Origin: Deltaproteobacteria bacterium
GTDB taxonomy: Bacteria; Desulfobacterota; Desulfobulbia; Desulfobulbales; Desulfurivibrionaceae
Assembly: GCA_013349295.1 (NCBI GenBank)
Contig: DUZW01000014.1
Span: 1 to 64,000 of the forward strand
Direction: 5' to 3'
DNA: 64,000 nt
Shown: one piece after another, positions 15,723-25,491 of the stretch
How positions within the stretch are numbered: position 1 is the first letter of the stretch
Layout: each line of letters begins with the position of its first letter
Translations under genes and position numbers: made by a program
The notes under the pieces: model-generated
Told to the model about the DNA's origin: nothing
Seen by the model: only the letters and a program-made list of their open reading frames with translations
Database searches by the model: none

Positions 15723-16265
15723 ATGGAAAAAGACAGCACAGAGCAGGTTGCTGTTGATGCGACCGCTAATCTGAATAATGCCGAAGCTGAGAGCATGGAG
15801 CCAGATTTTGTGGAATATTTAAAAGTACAGGCACCCGCAGATGTGCGTAAAGCCTTGCAGCAACTTGAAAAAGATCATTCTAGCCTTAACGAAGGCGTGG
15901 CGACTGCACTTGGCGCTGGTACCGGCGCAGCAGGATCCCTGGCAGCCTTATCCTCACTCGGCACAGTTTCCGGTCTTTCCGCAGCCGGAGTTGCGACAGG
16001 CCTTTGGTCAGCCGGTAGTCTGGTTGGCGGGGGAATGCTTGTGGGTCTTGGCGTTCTTGCCACTCCGGTGGCAGTTATGGGAGCACTCGGATACACCGTG
16101 GCTAAAAAGCGCAAGAAAAACAAGGATGCCGTAGCCGTTGGTTTGGCGATCAAGAAGATACTCGAAATTCAGGCTCTTTTGAACAAGCATAAGGAGAGCT
16201 TCAAAGAAGAGCTTACCTATATCAGGACCACACTCGAAGTGCTTGCCAGCATGAAGCATGCCTGA
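15723..16265 (+). CDS. glycine-rich membrane-hairpin protein
   Basis: This 180-residue protein has an acidic N-terminus, a central Gly/Ala/Ser-rich hydrophobic region (about residues 55-125) that can form two or three membrane helices, a basic KKRKKNKD turn, and a C-terminal helical segment (about 138-178). The repeated Gly spacing (GAGTGAAGS, GGGMLVGLGV) suggests tightly packed helices, as in magnetosome membrane proteins. It follows the Mms6-like gene by 56 bases, and its TGA overlaps the next ATG by one base. No family could be named. A magnetosome-membrane location is inferred from context. Confidence 0.65.
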   Translation: MEKDSTEQVAVDATANLNNAEAESMEPDFVEYLKVQAPADVRKALQQLEKDHSSLNEGVATALGAGTGAAGSLAALSSLGTVSGLSAAGVATGLWSAGSLVGGGMLVGLGVLATPVAVMGALGYTVAKKRKKNKDAVAVGLAIKKILEIQALLNKHKESFKEELTYIRTTLEVLASMKHA

Positions 16266-17092
16266 TGGTTCTAAATGCTTGGGGCTTGAATCATGGCCAA
16301 GGGAAATATGATCGACAGCCTAAATCAACCATTCTCTGTGTAGCTGAGGCCTCTGATGTTTTGGCCGCCCTGCAAGACACTTTAAAGGATACCTATAAGG
16401 TAAAGACCGCCAGAAACGGTCAGGAGGCGTTGGATATTTTTCTTGCCGAAGATATATCCTTAGCCATTGTAGATCAATGGCTGCCAGAGATGGCCGGCGC
16501 TGAATTACTGAACAAAATTAACAGCATTAAGCCGTTGTGCAAGAAAATTCTTCTCATCGGCGATACCGAGGTCAATGCGGCCATCGAAGCAATCAACTCC
16601 GGCACCGTAAATAAATATATCAGCAAGCCTTGGGACAAAGCCGAGCTTCGGCGATTGGTCGAAATTCTGCTGAAAAATATTTCAACAGACGATTTTCTGG
16701 CGAGGATATCCGGTGGTTACATCCGGCCGCAGATTAAAGACGGTGGCGCAACAAACTTCGAAGTTACCTATCCTGAATTTCTCGAAACCTTTTCGGCCGG
16801 AGTTGTCTTGGTTGATGAGGCCGAGCGGATTGAATTTGTTAACCATAAGGGACTTGAGCTCTTAAGATGCGACGACTTTGCCCGGATTAACGGCCGGTCA
16901 TATCTTGATTTTTTTGCCCTGACCGCCGCTCGACGGGAGTTGTTTCATCTTAAATATAAAAACCTGGACTGGACCCCTGAAATACTGGAGGTGATCCTGT
17001 TCGACAAAACAAAAACCAGCGTGCCGGTCAACATCACATTTTTTGATGACTCCGAAAAAATTACCGGCTTCTTTTTTGATGTCCAAGCATAA
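16265..17092 (+). CDS. receiver-PAS signalling protein
   Basis: This 275-residue protein has a response-regulator receiver domain (about 20-135) with the phosphoacceptor Asp in LAIVDQWLPEM and the conserved Lys in ISKPWDKAEL. A PAS domain follows (about 170-275, FSAGVVLVDEAERIEFVNHKG). The first acidic pair of the receiver is changed to AEASD, so phosphorylation may be weakened. There is no DNA-binding or kinase domain, so it may act through protein contacts. Its start overlaps the preceding stop, placing it in the magnetosome operon. PAS domains often sense redox state or oxygen, which would suit magneto-aerotaxis, but no ligand residue is evident. Confidence 0.75.
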   Translation: MVLNAWGLNHGQGKYDRQPKSTILCVAEASDVLAALQDTLKDTYKVKTARNGQEALDIFLAEDISLAIVDQWLPEMAGAELLNKINSIKPLCKKILLIGDTEVNAAIEAINSGTVNKYISKPWDKAELRRLVEILLKNISTDDFLARISGGYIRPQIKDGGATNFEVTYPEFLETFSAGVVLVDEAERIEFVNHKGLELLRCDDFARINGRSYLDFFALTAARRELFHLKYKNLDWTPEILEVILFDKTKTSVPVNITFFDDSEKITGFFFDVQA

Positions 17093-17246
17093 AGAATACC
17101 TCATAGTCGAGAAAATCTTACTGGACATTGTCTTGTTAACTATATAGGATATCTGAAAATATATTCAGGATTATCAGCATAAGGTAATATGTGACTTTGC
17201 GACGTTATCCGTTATTTATCGCCAAAGGTTCTGAGGAGGTCTGACA

Positions 17247-17771
17247 ATGAGCAAGATAGTTTTTGATCCCAGCTGTTTAAACGAAAACAATCCAGGTCGC
17301 TTCACCTCGGCCTCCCTTGAATATTCGTCCATGGTAATGGCCGCGCTCATGGAAAGAGGCGGCATTACTTTAAGGCAAGGGCCAGTAACTTTCGGCAAGG
17401 CTTCTTTTGGCACAGACTCTCAAGCTATTAAAAACGGGGCGAGAGAAATGTTGTCATCTTTACAAATACTCGGGGGATCAGCCAAAAAACTGTTTACCCC
17501 TTTTAGTTGGACAGCGCGTCAGGTTGCCAGGGTGGGCAATCGTGGCCTTCCTGTCCATTTGGACAGCGACAGCCTTGGCGCAATCAGGGTTGGTTTGGCC
17601 CGGATTGAAGAAAGGCTTGCTCGCATCGAAGAACGGGGCATCTCAATTTCTCGCGGATTTGAGCATCCCGGTGCGGACGATTTCAAGGAAAAACCGAGTC
17701 AGGAAAAAAACATGCTTATGCGGGCCATTCTTGAAGACAGCAAAGGTATGCTGAAAGATTCTGCAGAATAG
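17247..17771 (+). CDS. uncharacterised protein upstream of mamK
   Basis: This 174-residue protein is unrecognised. It is soluble and has a predicted helix-rich C-terminus with a short repeat (GLARIEERLARIEERG) that could start a coiled coil. It is preceded by GAGGAGG and lies 17 bases before mamK, in the same orientation. The position suggests a partner of the MamK filament or of the coiled-coil proteins that follow. A 154-base non-coding gap separates it from the receiver-PAS gene, so a promoter for the mamK operon may lie there. Confidence 0.6.
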   Translation: MSKIVFDPSCLNENNPGRFTSASLEYSSMVMAALMERGGITLRQGPVTFGKASFGTDSQAIKNGAREMLSSLQILGGSAKKLFTPFSWTARQVARVGNRGLPVHLDSDSLGAIRVGLARIEERLARIEERGISISRGFEHPGADDFKEKPSQEKNMLMRAILEDSKGMLKDSAE

Positions 17772-17787
17772 ACACAGGATTGACTAA

Positions 17788-18858
17788 ATGAGGGAGAATA
17801 GATTGCTTAACGTCGGAATTGATTTAGGGACATCTCGAAGTGTCATCGCCTGTGACAATGGTGTCCGGACCTATGTGGCAAGTTGTGTGGGATACCCCAA
17901 GGACGCCATCTCGCAGAAGTTTATCGGTGATAATATGATGGTGTTTGGCGAGGATGCGCTCAAACACCGGATGGCCCTTAACATCTTCCGGCCTTTTGAG
18001 GGCGGGATGTTAAAGTACACCGATGATTCCGTTGATCCTGACGGCTATCAAAAGGCCGTTGCCACGGCCAGGGAAATCTTGAAATATCTTTTAACCAAGC
18101 TGTCGGCGGATCATTCGGTTCCCACCCATATCCGTGGGGTAATCGGAACCCCGGCCCTGGCCAGCAAAAAAAACAAGAAGTCCCTCATGTCTCTTTCCAA
18201 GGGACTTTTGGATTCCGTGATGATTGCCTCGGAGCCCTTTTGTGTGGCCTATGGTCTTGATATCTTTCATAACGCCATTGTTGTTGATATCGGGGCGGGA
18301 ACTGTTGACCTGTGCAGGATGAGTGGCTCTCTGCCAACAGAGTCTGACCAGATAACTACCCATCTGGCAGGGAACCATATCGACCAGGTATTTCTTGATT
18401 TGATTAAAGCGAAATATCCTGAGGCCAACCTTAACACCAACATGGTGAGAAAATTCAAGGAAGACAACGCTACGATCACTAGAATGTCGGAAAAGCTTGA
18501 GATTGTTCTGCCAATTAACGGCAAGCCGACCAAACTTGATGTTACTGAAGAGATTAAAAAGGCCTGCGCCTCGATTGTTCCTGAAATTGTTGGCGGGATA
18601 CAGAAGCTGGTGGCCACATATGATCCCGAGTTTCAGCTGGAGTTGCGCAACAACATAATCCTTGCCGGTGGCGGTAGCCAGATGATTGGCCTGCGGCAGG
18701 AAATCGAACAATACATGATCGAACATCTCGGTTCAGGCCAGGTTACTAAGGTTGAAGAACCACTGTATGCCGGTGCCAATGGCGCCTTGAAGCTATGCAA
18801 GGAAATGCCTGAGGCATATTGGAAAGAACTTGAGACATCATCGTTAACTACGGAATAA
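17788..18858 (+). CDS. mamK: MamK, actin-like filament protein of the magnetosome chain
   Basis: This 356-residue actin-superfamily ATPase has the phosphate-1 motif NVGIDLGTSRS, phosphate-2 VVDIGAGTVDL near residue 172 and the adenosine motif IILAGGGSQM near residue 290. It shares features with Magnetospirillum MamK: VGYPKD, VIGTPALAS, SEPFCVAYGLD and the closing KEMPEAYWKEL. MamK forms cytosolic filaments that align and position magnetosomes. Length and all nucleotide-binding motifs are intact. It starts the module of coiled-coil genes that ends with a second actin-like gene. Confidence 0.95.
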   Translation: MRENRLLNVGIDLGTSRSVIACDNGVRTYVASCVGYPKDAISQKFIGDNMMVFGEDALKHRMALNIFRPFEGGMLKYTDDSVDPDGYQKAVATAREILKYLLTKLSADHSVPTHIRGVIGTPALASKKNKKSLMSLSKGLLDSVMIASEPFCVAYGLDIFHNAIVVDIGAGTVDLCRMSGSLPTESDQITTHLAGNHIDQVFLDLIKAKYPEANLNTNMVRKFKEDNATITRMSEKLEIVLPINGKPTKLDVTEEIKKACASIVPEIVGGIQKLVATYDPEFQLELRNNIILAGGGSQMIGLRQEIEQYMIEHLGSGQVTKVEEPLYAGANGALKLCKEMPEAYWKELETSSLTTE

Positions 18859-18882
18859 AGGCTCAAAGACAGGAGGTGGAGA

Positions 18883-19296
18883 ATGGAAGGTGATCTGCGC
18901 TACAAGGTGGAACATGTCGGCGATTTGTTCGTAGAATCGCTGGAAGAGTTTGGGCGGGCGATAAAAAGACGCTTTTCCTTCTGTGGAAACATAGGAACCT
19001 TTCGCGGCGTAGCAATTACCCGCGATATCCACAAACTGGAAAGAACAAAAATGCAGGTGGTTTATCGGGTTGGGGAGCGGGTGCTGGAAATCAGGCGGGA
19101 AGATCCCGCCTTGTTTAACGCCGATCAGCCGATGACTGCTATTTTTTCTGAGCTGGATACGATTGAAGGCAATATGGACACCCTGATCAAGGAACGCGAA
19201 CAACGTCTTGATCGGATCAGGGGCAAGATTGAGGCTACCAAGGTTGAAGTTGAAGTGGCTGCTGATCTCGGCGATGCGATGCCAGCGATGGCATAG
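18883..19296 (+). CDS. small helical protein after mamK, paralogue of 22-384
   Basis: This 137-residue protein shares with the protein at 22-384 the N-terminal DLRYxxxHxGDxF pattern, a DIxxLxRxK stretch, the VGERV motif and a LDxIE helix with a long charged tail. It is soluble and mainly helical. It lies 24 bases after mamK with an AGGAGG ribosome site. Two copies in one magnetosome region, one leading to mamP and one following mamK, suggest a conserved cluster-specific family. Its function is unknown. Confidence 0.7.
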   Translation: MEGDLRYKVEHVGDLFVESLEEFGRAIKRRFSFCGNIGTFRGVAITRDIHKLERTKMQVVYRVGERVLEIRREDPALFNADQPMTAIFSELDTIEGNMDTLIKEREQRLDRIRGKIEATKVEVEVAADLGDAMPAMA

Positions 19297-19350
19297 TGGC
19301 CGGTTTTGTAATGAGCCCTCAGCAAACGATTGTAATAAAAGGCACTGAAC

Positions 19351-20055
19351 ATGGTAATTGAAAATCCTGCAATCCTACTGGACAAGGTTAAGGAAGTAAT
19401 GTGCCAGGTACAGGCCAAGGTCCGGGAGAAGGAACGTTCGATAGAGAGTTTGATTAACTCCGTAGGATCAACCCATAGCAAGGTATTGCTGATGCTCAAT
19501 GATCAAATTGATCATCTTGAGCTGGAGAAAATCAGACTACAGGACGAACTCAACATTCAGCTTGTCGCAAATGATGATTGTGTTGAAAGGTTGGGGATAG
19601 CGGAAGAAAAGAGTCAGGCAAGCAGTTCAAAAGTAGAGCATCTCGAGAGAGAAAAAGAAGGGCTTTTGGGGCAGATCGAAAACAATAGAGTCGAGAATAA
19701 AGAGCTTCATAAACAAAATAGTGAAATTGAAATCAAGCTCGATGATCAACAGAAGACCATCACGAAGCTTGAGCATGAGAAATCCGCACTGGCCGAGGAA
19801 AATGACCGCCAGAAAAAGAAGCTGCAAGGGGAGCTGCACCAGGCAAGCACGGAGATTAGCCAGCTCAATACCCGGGTAGCTGATTTGCAAGCCGAGCTTC
19901 AAAGGGTCAAATCTGAGGCGAGCGATCAGATACGCCAGCTTGCCGCAGAAAACAAGGAGCTATCCTCCGGCCTCGAGAAGGCGCTCCGCGATAAACGAAT
20001 TGCTGAGGCCCGAGCCCAGAAGATTCAGGAATCATGGGATCAGTTGGAAAGCTGA
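19351..20055 (+). CDS. coiled-coil protein 1 of the mamK-mad28 module
   Basis: This 234-residue protein is almost entirely coiled coil, rich in Glu, Lys, Gln and Leu with heptad spacing from about residue 20 to the end. It has no membrane span or catalytic motif. It is one of six such proteins encoded between the two actin-like genes, matching the coiled-coil proteins of the Mad20-Mad30 group described in Desulfobacterota and Nitrospirota clusters. The exact Mad number cannot be assigned by eye. A role in linking magnetosomes to filaments is inferred. Confidence 0.75.
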   Translation: MVIENPAILLDKVKEVMCQVQAKVREKERSIESLINSVGSTHSKVLLMLNDQIDHLELEKIRLQDELNIQLVANDDCVERLGIAEEKSQASSSKVEHLEREKEGLLGQIENNRVENKELHKQNSEIEIKLDDQQKTITKLEHEKSALAEENDRQKKKLQGELHQASTEISQLNTRVADLQAELQRVKSEASDQIRQLAAENKELSSGLEKALRDKRIAEARAQKIQESWDQLES

Positions 20056-20125
20056 ACACGGACTATTCTTGGGGGCTCCCCCTTGGCAAACGGTTCTAGA
20101 TAAACCGGGATAAAAAATAAACGGC

Positions 20126-21145
20126 ATGAACCAACCCAAAAAAGACATAATGGACTGCATCCTGTCATCCGGAAAGGATGTTAGCCATGATGGTGGCCAG
20201 ACGCTAGCCGAGCGGGAAGAGACCTTGCAGGATCTGCTCCAGACCCAGCAGGCTCTTGAGGCCAAGCTTCTCAACCTCAGGAATGAACTGGGTTCACGGG
20301 ACTCCTATCTAAAGGAACTGAACGTCAATTATGCCGCGTCTAAACGGGATGTCCCCCGATTGCGAGCGGACCTCTTCGCTTTAAAAGCAAAAATTGATAA
20401 TCTGACCTTTGCGACGGAACGCTGGAACACGTTGCTTGGTAAACAGGAGCGACAGATTGACCTGCTTGAGGCGGATGCGCGACGATTGACCGCGGCAACC
20501 ACCCAAGAGCAAGAAGATTTTGCCTCCCTGGAAAAAGAGATTTCCGAGGCTGAACGAGATTTTCAATCTTTTACCGAAGTTCGGGACAAATATACTGTTA
20601 TCCTGCGGGAACATGGGATCGACCACTTGGATCCCACGGTCTGCAAGACCTTACCCGAAGAATTTTCCGACCAGGAAATCCCCGACATTTCCTCTGCCAT
20701 TGAAATGTCGCTTACCACCATTAAGGATGAGCATTGCCAGATAGATGCCGCAAAGGCAAGGCAAGACAATCTGGCCTTGGCCCTGACGCAACTTGCCGCA
20801 AAAATCAGCGATACTCGCGAACAACGGGACAGTCGGCAGCAGGAATTAGACACCTTGCAGGCAGAAGTGGCTGAATGTGTCAAAGAAAACGACCTGAGAT
20901 TAGAAAAAATACGTACCCTGAAGGAACAATACCGGGCATATGAGAAAATTTTCCTGGAGAGTTTCGAAACCAGAGAGGAGTATGAGTCTTTGGCAAATCA
21001 GGTCAATGCGGCCTGTAACGAGCTCAAGGATTCTCTGGTCGCCAACAGCAGGCTGGAACTTTCCTTGCGGCTGGAGGATTTGAAGGCAAAACTCCAGATA
21101 AGTGAATTTACCAAAATTGGTTTTGTGATTCCTGCTTGCACATAA
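20126..21145 (+). CDS. coiled-coil protein 2 of the mamK-mad28 module
   Basis: This 339-residue protein has an N-terminal segment of about 30 residues without heptads, then coiled coil over most of its length. Breaks fall near residues 155-200, around the segments HGIDHLDPTVCKTLPEEFSD and IPDISSAIEMS. The pattern resembles SMC-type rods split by a hinge-like region, but no ATPase head is present. It stands alone between gaps of about 70 and 100 bases. Its role as a chain-assembly scaffold is inferred from position. Confidence 0.75.
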   Translation: MNQPKKDIMDCILSSGKDVSHDGGQTLAEREETLQDLLQTQQALEAKLLNLRNELGSRDSYLKELNVNYAASKRDVPRLRADLFALKAKIDNLTFATERWNTLLGKQERQIDLLEADARRLTAATTQEQEDFASLEKEISEAERDFQSFTEVRDKYTVILREHGIDHLDPTVCKTLPEEFSDQEIPDISSAIEMSLTTIKDEHCQIDAAKARQDNLALALTQLAAKISDTREQRDSRQQELDTLQAEVAECVKENDLRLEKIRTLKEQYRAYEKIFLESFETREEYESLANQVNAACNELKDSLVANSRLELSLRLEDLKAKLQISEFTKIGFVIPACT

Positions 21146-21249
21146 AAAGCAGAAACTCTACAGAAGATACAGTCCGTTATCGGAACTATCCAGCTTGATG
21201 CCTGAGCCGTCGTAAAAAACAACATGGCCGAGTTGTGCAAAGAGAACAG

Positions 21250-22260
21250 ATGCTGATGAGCAATTTAGAAACCACATTGTTAAATAGCCGACCAAAAGAG
21301 GAACTCCTTGGTATTATTAAGGATGTTACCGCCTTGATGGTGGATCGGCGAAAAAAAATATCTGTTTTGGTGGAGATCGATCGTTGCCGCCTGGAACTCT
21401 CTTTTCTTGAACAACAGGTAGTCAGGGCAGAGGCAGAACTCGCTGAGTTGAATGACAATATTCGCCAGAGAGAGGCCGTGGCTAAGGAGCCTGCGGATGT
21501 ATTGCTCAATCTCAAGGCTGCCAAGAAGACCTTTGAGCATGAATATGATAGATTTATGGCGATAGAGCAAAAAAGTCGCGTGCTCGTACAGGGGCGCAAC
21601 CTGGAGCTGATTGACCAGCTTACAGAAAAGAACACTTTTCTCGAACAGCGCCGGGCGATGATTCGTAATGGCAAGCAGGCTGCCGAAGCTCGACAAGATA
21701 ATCTGGCAATTCGTCAACAACAGCTTCGCGCAGAGTATAAAACCTTGGCGTATTACTTTGCCAATATTGCGGCCCAGGTAAAAGAGGAACTTGTAGCTCA
21801 GGAGAATGCGGCCAACGCCCTTGAAAATGAGCAGTCCGAAATGAACTCCCAGGTGCAAGGTTTGATGACGCAGGAGCAAGAAATTGTTGCCGGCCTGGAA
21901 AAACTTACGGAAGATCTTGCTGGCCAGAAAGACCTTGCCGGAGAATATCAGCGAACCATAGCTCATCTTGAAAAAGTCAAAGTCCGCCTGGACAAACTTG
22001 AAGATCCCAGCGAATATATCGATCAACTTATTGTCCGGCTGGAAAAAGAACGTTTGGGGACAAGAGCGAAAAAGGATGTTTTGGTAACCTTCGCCAATGT
22101 TATTAACGAAGTTAAGGAAATTAACCGCTCTCTGCAAAAAGAGATTCGTGATTACAGCATGGTTACCACCAAAATAGAGACGTTGCTCGGTACTCCTAAT
22201 CAGGATTTAGAAGCATGCGAGCCGGAATTGAACCAAAACTCCGGGAATGTAACTTCTTAG
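21250..22260 (+). CDS. coiled-coil protein 3 of the mamK-mad28 module
   Basis: This protein of about 336 residues is nearly all coiled coil with repeated Glu/Lys/Leu heptads and a few Ala-rich stretches. No membrane helix is present. Start choice: a GTG at 21235 and ATGs at 21250 and 21256 are in frame. The AAAGAGA at 21239-21245 favours 21250. It ends 35 bases before the HEAT-repeat gene. It belongs to the same family group as its neighbours in composition, though not in obvious sequence identity. Confidence 0.72.
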   Translation: MLMSNLETTLLNSRPKEELLGIIKDVTALMVDRRKKISVLVEIDRCRLELSFLEQQVVRAEAELAELNDNIRQREAVAKEPADVLLNLKAAKKTFEHEYDRFMAIEQKSRVLVQGRNLELIDQLTEKNTFLEQRRAMIRNGKQAAEARQDNLAIRQQQLRAEYKTLAYYFANIAAQVKEELVAQENAANALENEQSEMNSQVQGLMTQEQEIVAGLEKLTEDLAGQKDLAGEYQRTIAHLEKVKVRLDKLEDPSEYIDQLIVRLEKERLGTRAKKDVLVTFANVINEVKEINRSLQKEIRDYSMVTTKIETLLGTPNQDLEACEPELNQNSGNVTS

Positions 22261-22295
22261 CAGTTTACCGGTTAAGATCAGGGAGAATTAAATTT

Positions 22296-23948
22296 ATGAA
22301 CGCCAATAACGACAATCAAATAAGGCGGTCTTCTGTTTTGTGGGGTATTGCCGCCGCTTTGAACGGCTGTGGCACGGCAGTAGTCGTATCCTTTGACACC
22401 GGGGCCAAGATGGTAGATAAGGTGATTGGTTCAGCTAAACATATTCCTGATCTGACCGGCAAGGCCAAGGGGCTTGTTACCGGAGGACTCGGAATCATCA
22501 GGCCGGCCGGAACCGCCAGGTTGTACGATAATATTCAAGAATATGAAGAGAAGGTCGGTAAACTCTATTATGAAATTGGCAGGGCAAGCGCCAACTTGAC
22601 TGCAAATGGCGAGGAAAACGAGGATACTGTCAAGAATTCTCAAGCGGTGAAAGAACTTTTCAACCAGGTTCAAGAGTATGAACGCCATATCAATGAGCTG
22701 AAAGTAAAGATTGTCGAGCTTGAGGCTGAAAAGAAATTAGAAGCAGAGAAGAAGCTTGCCGCAGAAGAAAAGATGAAAGCAGAAAAGAAAATGGTTGCGG
22801 AAAAGAAGGCGGCTGCTGAAAACCGTGAGCAGCAGGAAAAGTATCGTCGGGCAACATTGATAGTCAATCGCAACATTAAAGAAAAATCGCCTGAAGATCC
22901 TCGTAATGCGGTTATCGAGGTAAATGCTGCGATCAAAGAGGCGCTGGCTCATGGAAAATTTGAGTCAGCTTCTGATCGGGCTATCTTTGATAAAGTTGCC
23001 AAGGATTTACTGGATAAAGAAACCGAGATCAAAATGCTGGCTGCGGCAGAATTAGGCAAGATGGGAAGCACTTCGGTGGTTCCGGTGCTGCATGCCGCCA
23101 TTGGCCTTGGAGACCCGCATCTCACCAACGAAATAATCAATTCATTGGTAAACCTGGGAGATCAGCGGAGCAAAGCTGTTTTTTTACATTGTGCCAGTGA
23201 TCGCCATGAACGTGTCAGAGTAAGCGTTTTGCGAGGTCTTTACAAATTGGCCCCGGAAGATACTGCGGTGCGGTCGGTTTTTTATAACGCCCTGAGCGAT
23301 ACCAATCATGAAGTGAGAAAAACCGCAGCCACCCTGCTTGGTTGGCTGGATGATAAAGACGCAGTTCCCGCCTTGGTTCAGTGTCTCGGCGATGAGGATG
23401 CCCGCGTTCGGAAAGCGGTGGTTTCGGCACTGGCCAATATTAGAGATAATTCCAGTATGTTGCCACTCATCAGGCAGTTGCGTGATGATGACCTTGAAGT
23501 TCGAGAAAAGGTCTTGGGGGCTATCCGGGTACTGGCGGGTGAAGAGGTTGTCTTTGATAAGAGTGCCAGTGGCGATGTTCTGACTGCTGAACTGGATCGC
23601 TTGAAAAAATGGTGGCAAACGGAACGAATCGAGTGTGAAGGTGGCGGCAAAGCCAGAGCTGCCGCAAATAAGGCGGAAATTGACGATGAGCCGATGGGAA
23701 GAATCCCCGTGCAATCGGCGGAATTATTAAACGAGGCCTCGGCAGTTGTTTTAAGCGAAGCGCCAACCGTGGTGTGCAATTCTTCAGTTAAGGAGATTGA
23801 GATAACGGAAGATGCTGCTCAGGCAGAAGAAAATGTGAGCGTGCAGACGGAACCAGAAGCTGAGATAGTCAAGGAAGAAGCCAGCCAAAGTCAAGGCGAC
23901 TCCTCCTCAAACATAACCGACGCTGGAGAAGATCACAGTGCCGAATGA
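22296..23948 (+). CDS. HEAT-repeat protein sharing a domain with 11650-12744
   Basis: This 550-residue protein has four parts. Residues 10-45 (ALNGCGTAVVVSFDTGAKM) and a helical segment at 75-140 with KLYYEIGRAS match the unit found twice in the protein at 11650-12744. Residues 145-180 are an Ala/Glu/Lys repeat forming a single long helix. Residues 240-416 contain about five HEAT repeats of PBS-lyase type (AVPALVQCLGDEDARVRKAV and similar). The C-terminal 130 residues are acidic and disordered. The ATG at 22296 follows GGGAG. HEAT solenoids bind protein partners, so a scaffold role near the magnetosome is inferred. Confidence 0.78.
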   Translation: MNANNDNQIRRSSVLWGIAAALNGCGTAVVVSFDTGAKMVDKVIGSAKHIPDLTGKAKGLVTGGLGIIRPAGTARLYDNIQEYEEKVGKLYYEIGRASANLTANGEENEDTVKNSQAVKELFNQVQEYERHINELKVKIVELEAEKKLEAEKKLAAEEKMKAEKKMVAEKKAAAENREQQEKYRRATLIVNRNIKEKSPEDPRNAVIEVNAAIKEALAHGKFESASDRAIFDKVAKDLLDKETEIKMLAAAELGKMGSTSVVPVLHAAIGLGDPHLTNEIINSLVNLGDQRSKAVFLHCASDRHERVRVSVLRGLYKLAPEDTAVRSVFYNALSDTNHEVRKTAATLLGWLDDKDAVPALVQCLGDEDARVRKAVVSALANIRDNSSMLPLIRQLRDDDLEVREKVLGAIRVLAGEEVVFDKSASGDVLTAELDRLKKWWQTERIECEGGGKARAAANKAEIDDEPMGRIPVQSAELLNEASAVVLSEAPTVVCNSSVKEIEITEDAAQAEENVSVQTEPEAEIVKEEASQSQGDSSSNITDAGEDHSAE

Positions 23949-24627
23949 TGCAATAGTTATGACGGAAAGCACTTGGCTGGAAAAGAAAACCGAGCTTCTG
24001 CAGCGCAATTTGCCGCGAAAAATCCAGGAACGGATGATGAGCTGGATTGACAAAAAAGATGAGCTGCTCACCCGGCTGGTAGAATACAAGGGCTTTAAGA
24101 AGGATGGCGAGGATAGCGTTCTGCTTGAAAAGCAGGCGTTGATTGATGAATTGGACCATCTGGAAGAAGAGAACAGCCTTCTGTTGACACGGCTCCATGA
24201 TTTACAAAGGGATCTGGTACAGCGACGCAATAAGGCCAGACAGTTGTTTGACCAGCTTGCCGAAGCCAAGGACGACTATTTGCAAAGTTTGGCAAACGAG
24301 AGTTCTCTTAACTCGGAGATCAATTTTCAGGTAGCCGAACAGCAACAGGTTGAAAAGACTTTACAGGAAAAGCGCCAGCGCTTTGATAATAATATGGCCA
24401 CCCTTAGTCAATTGGTGGAAGAGATCAGATTTGTCAGCGGTGAGATCGAGATCTGGGCCGAAAAAATGATTTCTGTGGAAGCTGAAGTACCTGAACAGTA
24501 TCGGGAGGTGGAATTCCTCAATCATCAGATCGGTCATGCGCAAAAATCCATCATCGGTTTGAGTGACAAGCTGAAGCAAATGGAGCATAATGTCAAAATC
24601 AGCTATTACAGGTACAGGGACAAATAG
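23938..24627 (+). CDS. coiled-coil protein 4 of the mamK-mad28 module
   Basis: This 229-residue coiled-coil protein starts with GTG inside the end of the HEAT-repeat gene (11-base overlap), so translation is probably coupled. Heptads run from about residue 45 to 220. An internal ATG at residue 8 is an alternative start. No catalytic or membrane features are visible. It ends shortly before an 84-base gap leading to the next coiled-coil gene. Confidence 0.72.
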   Translation: MPNDAIVMTESTWLEKKTELLQRNLPRKIQERMMSWIDKKDELLTRLVEYKGFKKDGEDSVLLEKQALIDELDHLEEENSLLLTRLHDLQRDLVQRRNKARQLFDQLAEAKDDYLQSLANESSLNSEINFQVAEQQQVEKTLQEKRQRFDNNMATLSQLVEEIRFVSGEIEIWAEKMISVEAEVPEQYREVEFLNHQIGHAQKSIIGLSDKLKQMEHNVKISYYRYRDK

Positions 24628-24711
24628 AGGCATTACGGATGTTTTTTTGCTTATAAAAAGCGATCACACCCGGACTGGCTTGATGTTTTACGGACACAAG
24701 GAGAAGGTGCT

Positions 24712-25488
24712 ATGAGTCCAGCAGCGACCACGGATTGGAAAAAAAGTGCGAAATTTACAGAGCAGTCTGTTGAGCAAGGATCGTCCAGAGTCTCTGTTTT
24801 GCCAGAGATAAAGGGCGTTGATTCCTTAAGGGATGTCTCCTACAATGTTGATCTGGAAAGATCCGTTGAGGAAATGGCCCATATTATCAGTAATATGGAG
24901 ACTCAGCTTGAACGTGTCCTGTTATTGAACTCTGTATTGGAAACGGACCTGAATGCCTCCAAGGAGATTATCGCTAATATCCTGTCTGAAAAGGAACAGC
25001 TGGCAAAAAAGATTGTCAGGATGGAAGCGGAAATGCCATCCAAGCGTGAATTTCAGATGGAGATCGACCAGCTGATTGACGAGCGGACAGCGGTGCAGAA
25101 TAAGGTTCATGAATTAAACGCCCGCTATGCCAAGCTTCAGGAAAGCTTGGATGAGTCACGCAGTAAGATCGCCCGCTTGGAGACAGAGAAAGAAGACGCG
25201 GTTTCTGAAATAAACTTTCTCGAAGCGCGTCAAAATGCGACCAGGCAACAGCACAATAACCTGCAGGAGAGGATTGACCAGCTAAAGGAAGAGAAGGTCG
25301 GTTATCAAAGAAAGATTATTGTCCTGCAGGAGGAGTGCCAAAAGGTGATGGAGGACAAATACTCCCTCATTAAAGAGTTACAGGAAGCAAGAGAAGAAAT
25401 TGCAGACCTGCGGGCAGCGTTTACTGATAACAAGGTAAGGGTACGGAAGGATTATTATGCTTCTGCTGACCTGCTTCGCAAGAGGTAA
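24712..25488 (+). CDS. coiled-coil protein 5 of the mamK-mad28 module
   Basis: This 258-residue protein has an N-terminal region of about 50 residues of mixed composition followed by coiled coil to near the end, closing with a basic segment (VRVRKDYYASADLLRKR). An AAGGAGAAGG ribosome site precedes the ATG. It lies three bases before the next gene and forms a pair with it. No enzymatic domain is seen, and membership of the Mad coiled-coil group is inferred from position and composition. Confidence 0.74.
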   Translation: MSPAATTDWKKSAKFTEQSVEQGSSRVSVLPEIKGVDSLRDVSYNVDLERSVEEMAHIISNMETQLERVLLLNSVLETDLNASKEIIANILSEKEQLAKKIVRMEAEMPSKREFQMEIDQLIDERTAVQNKVHELNARYAKLQESLDESRSKIARLETEKEDAVSEINFLEARQNATRQQHNNLQERIDQLKEEKVGYQRKIIVLQEECQKVMEDKYSLIKELQEAREEIADLRAAFTDNKVRVRKDYYASADLLRKR

Positions 25489-25491
25489 CCG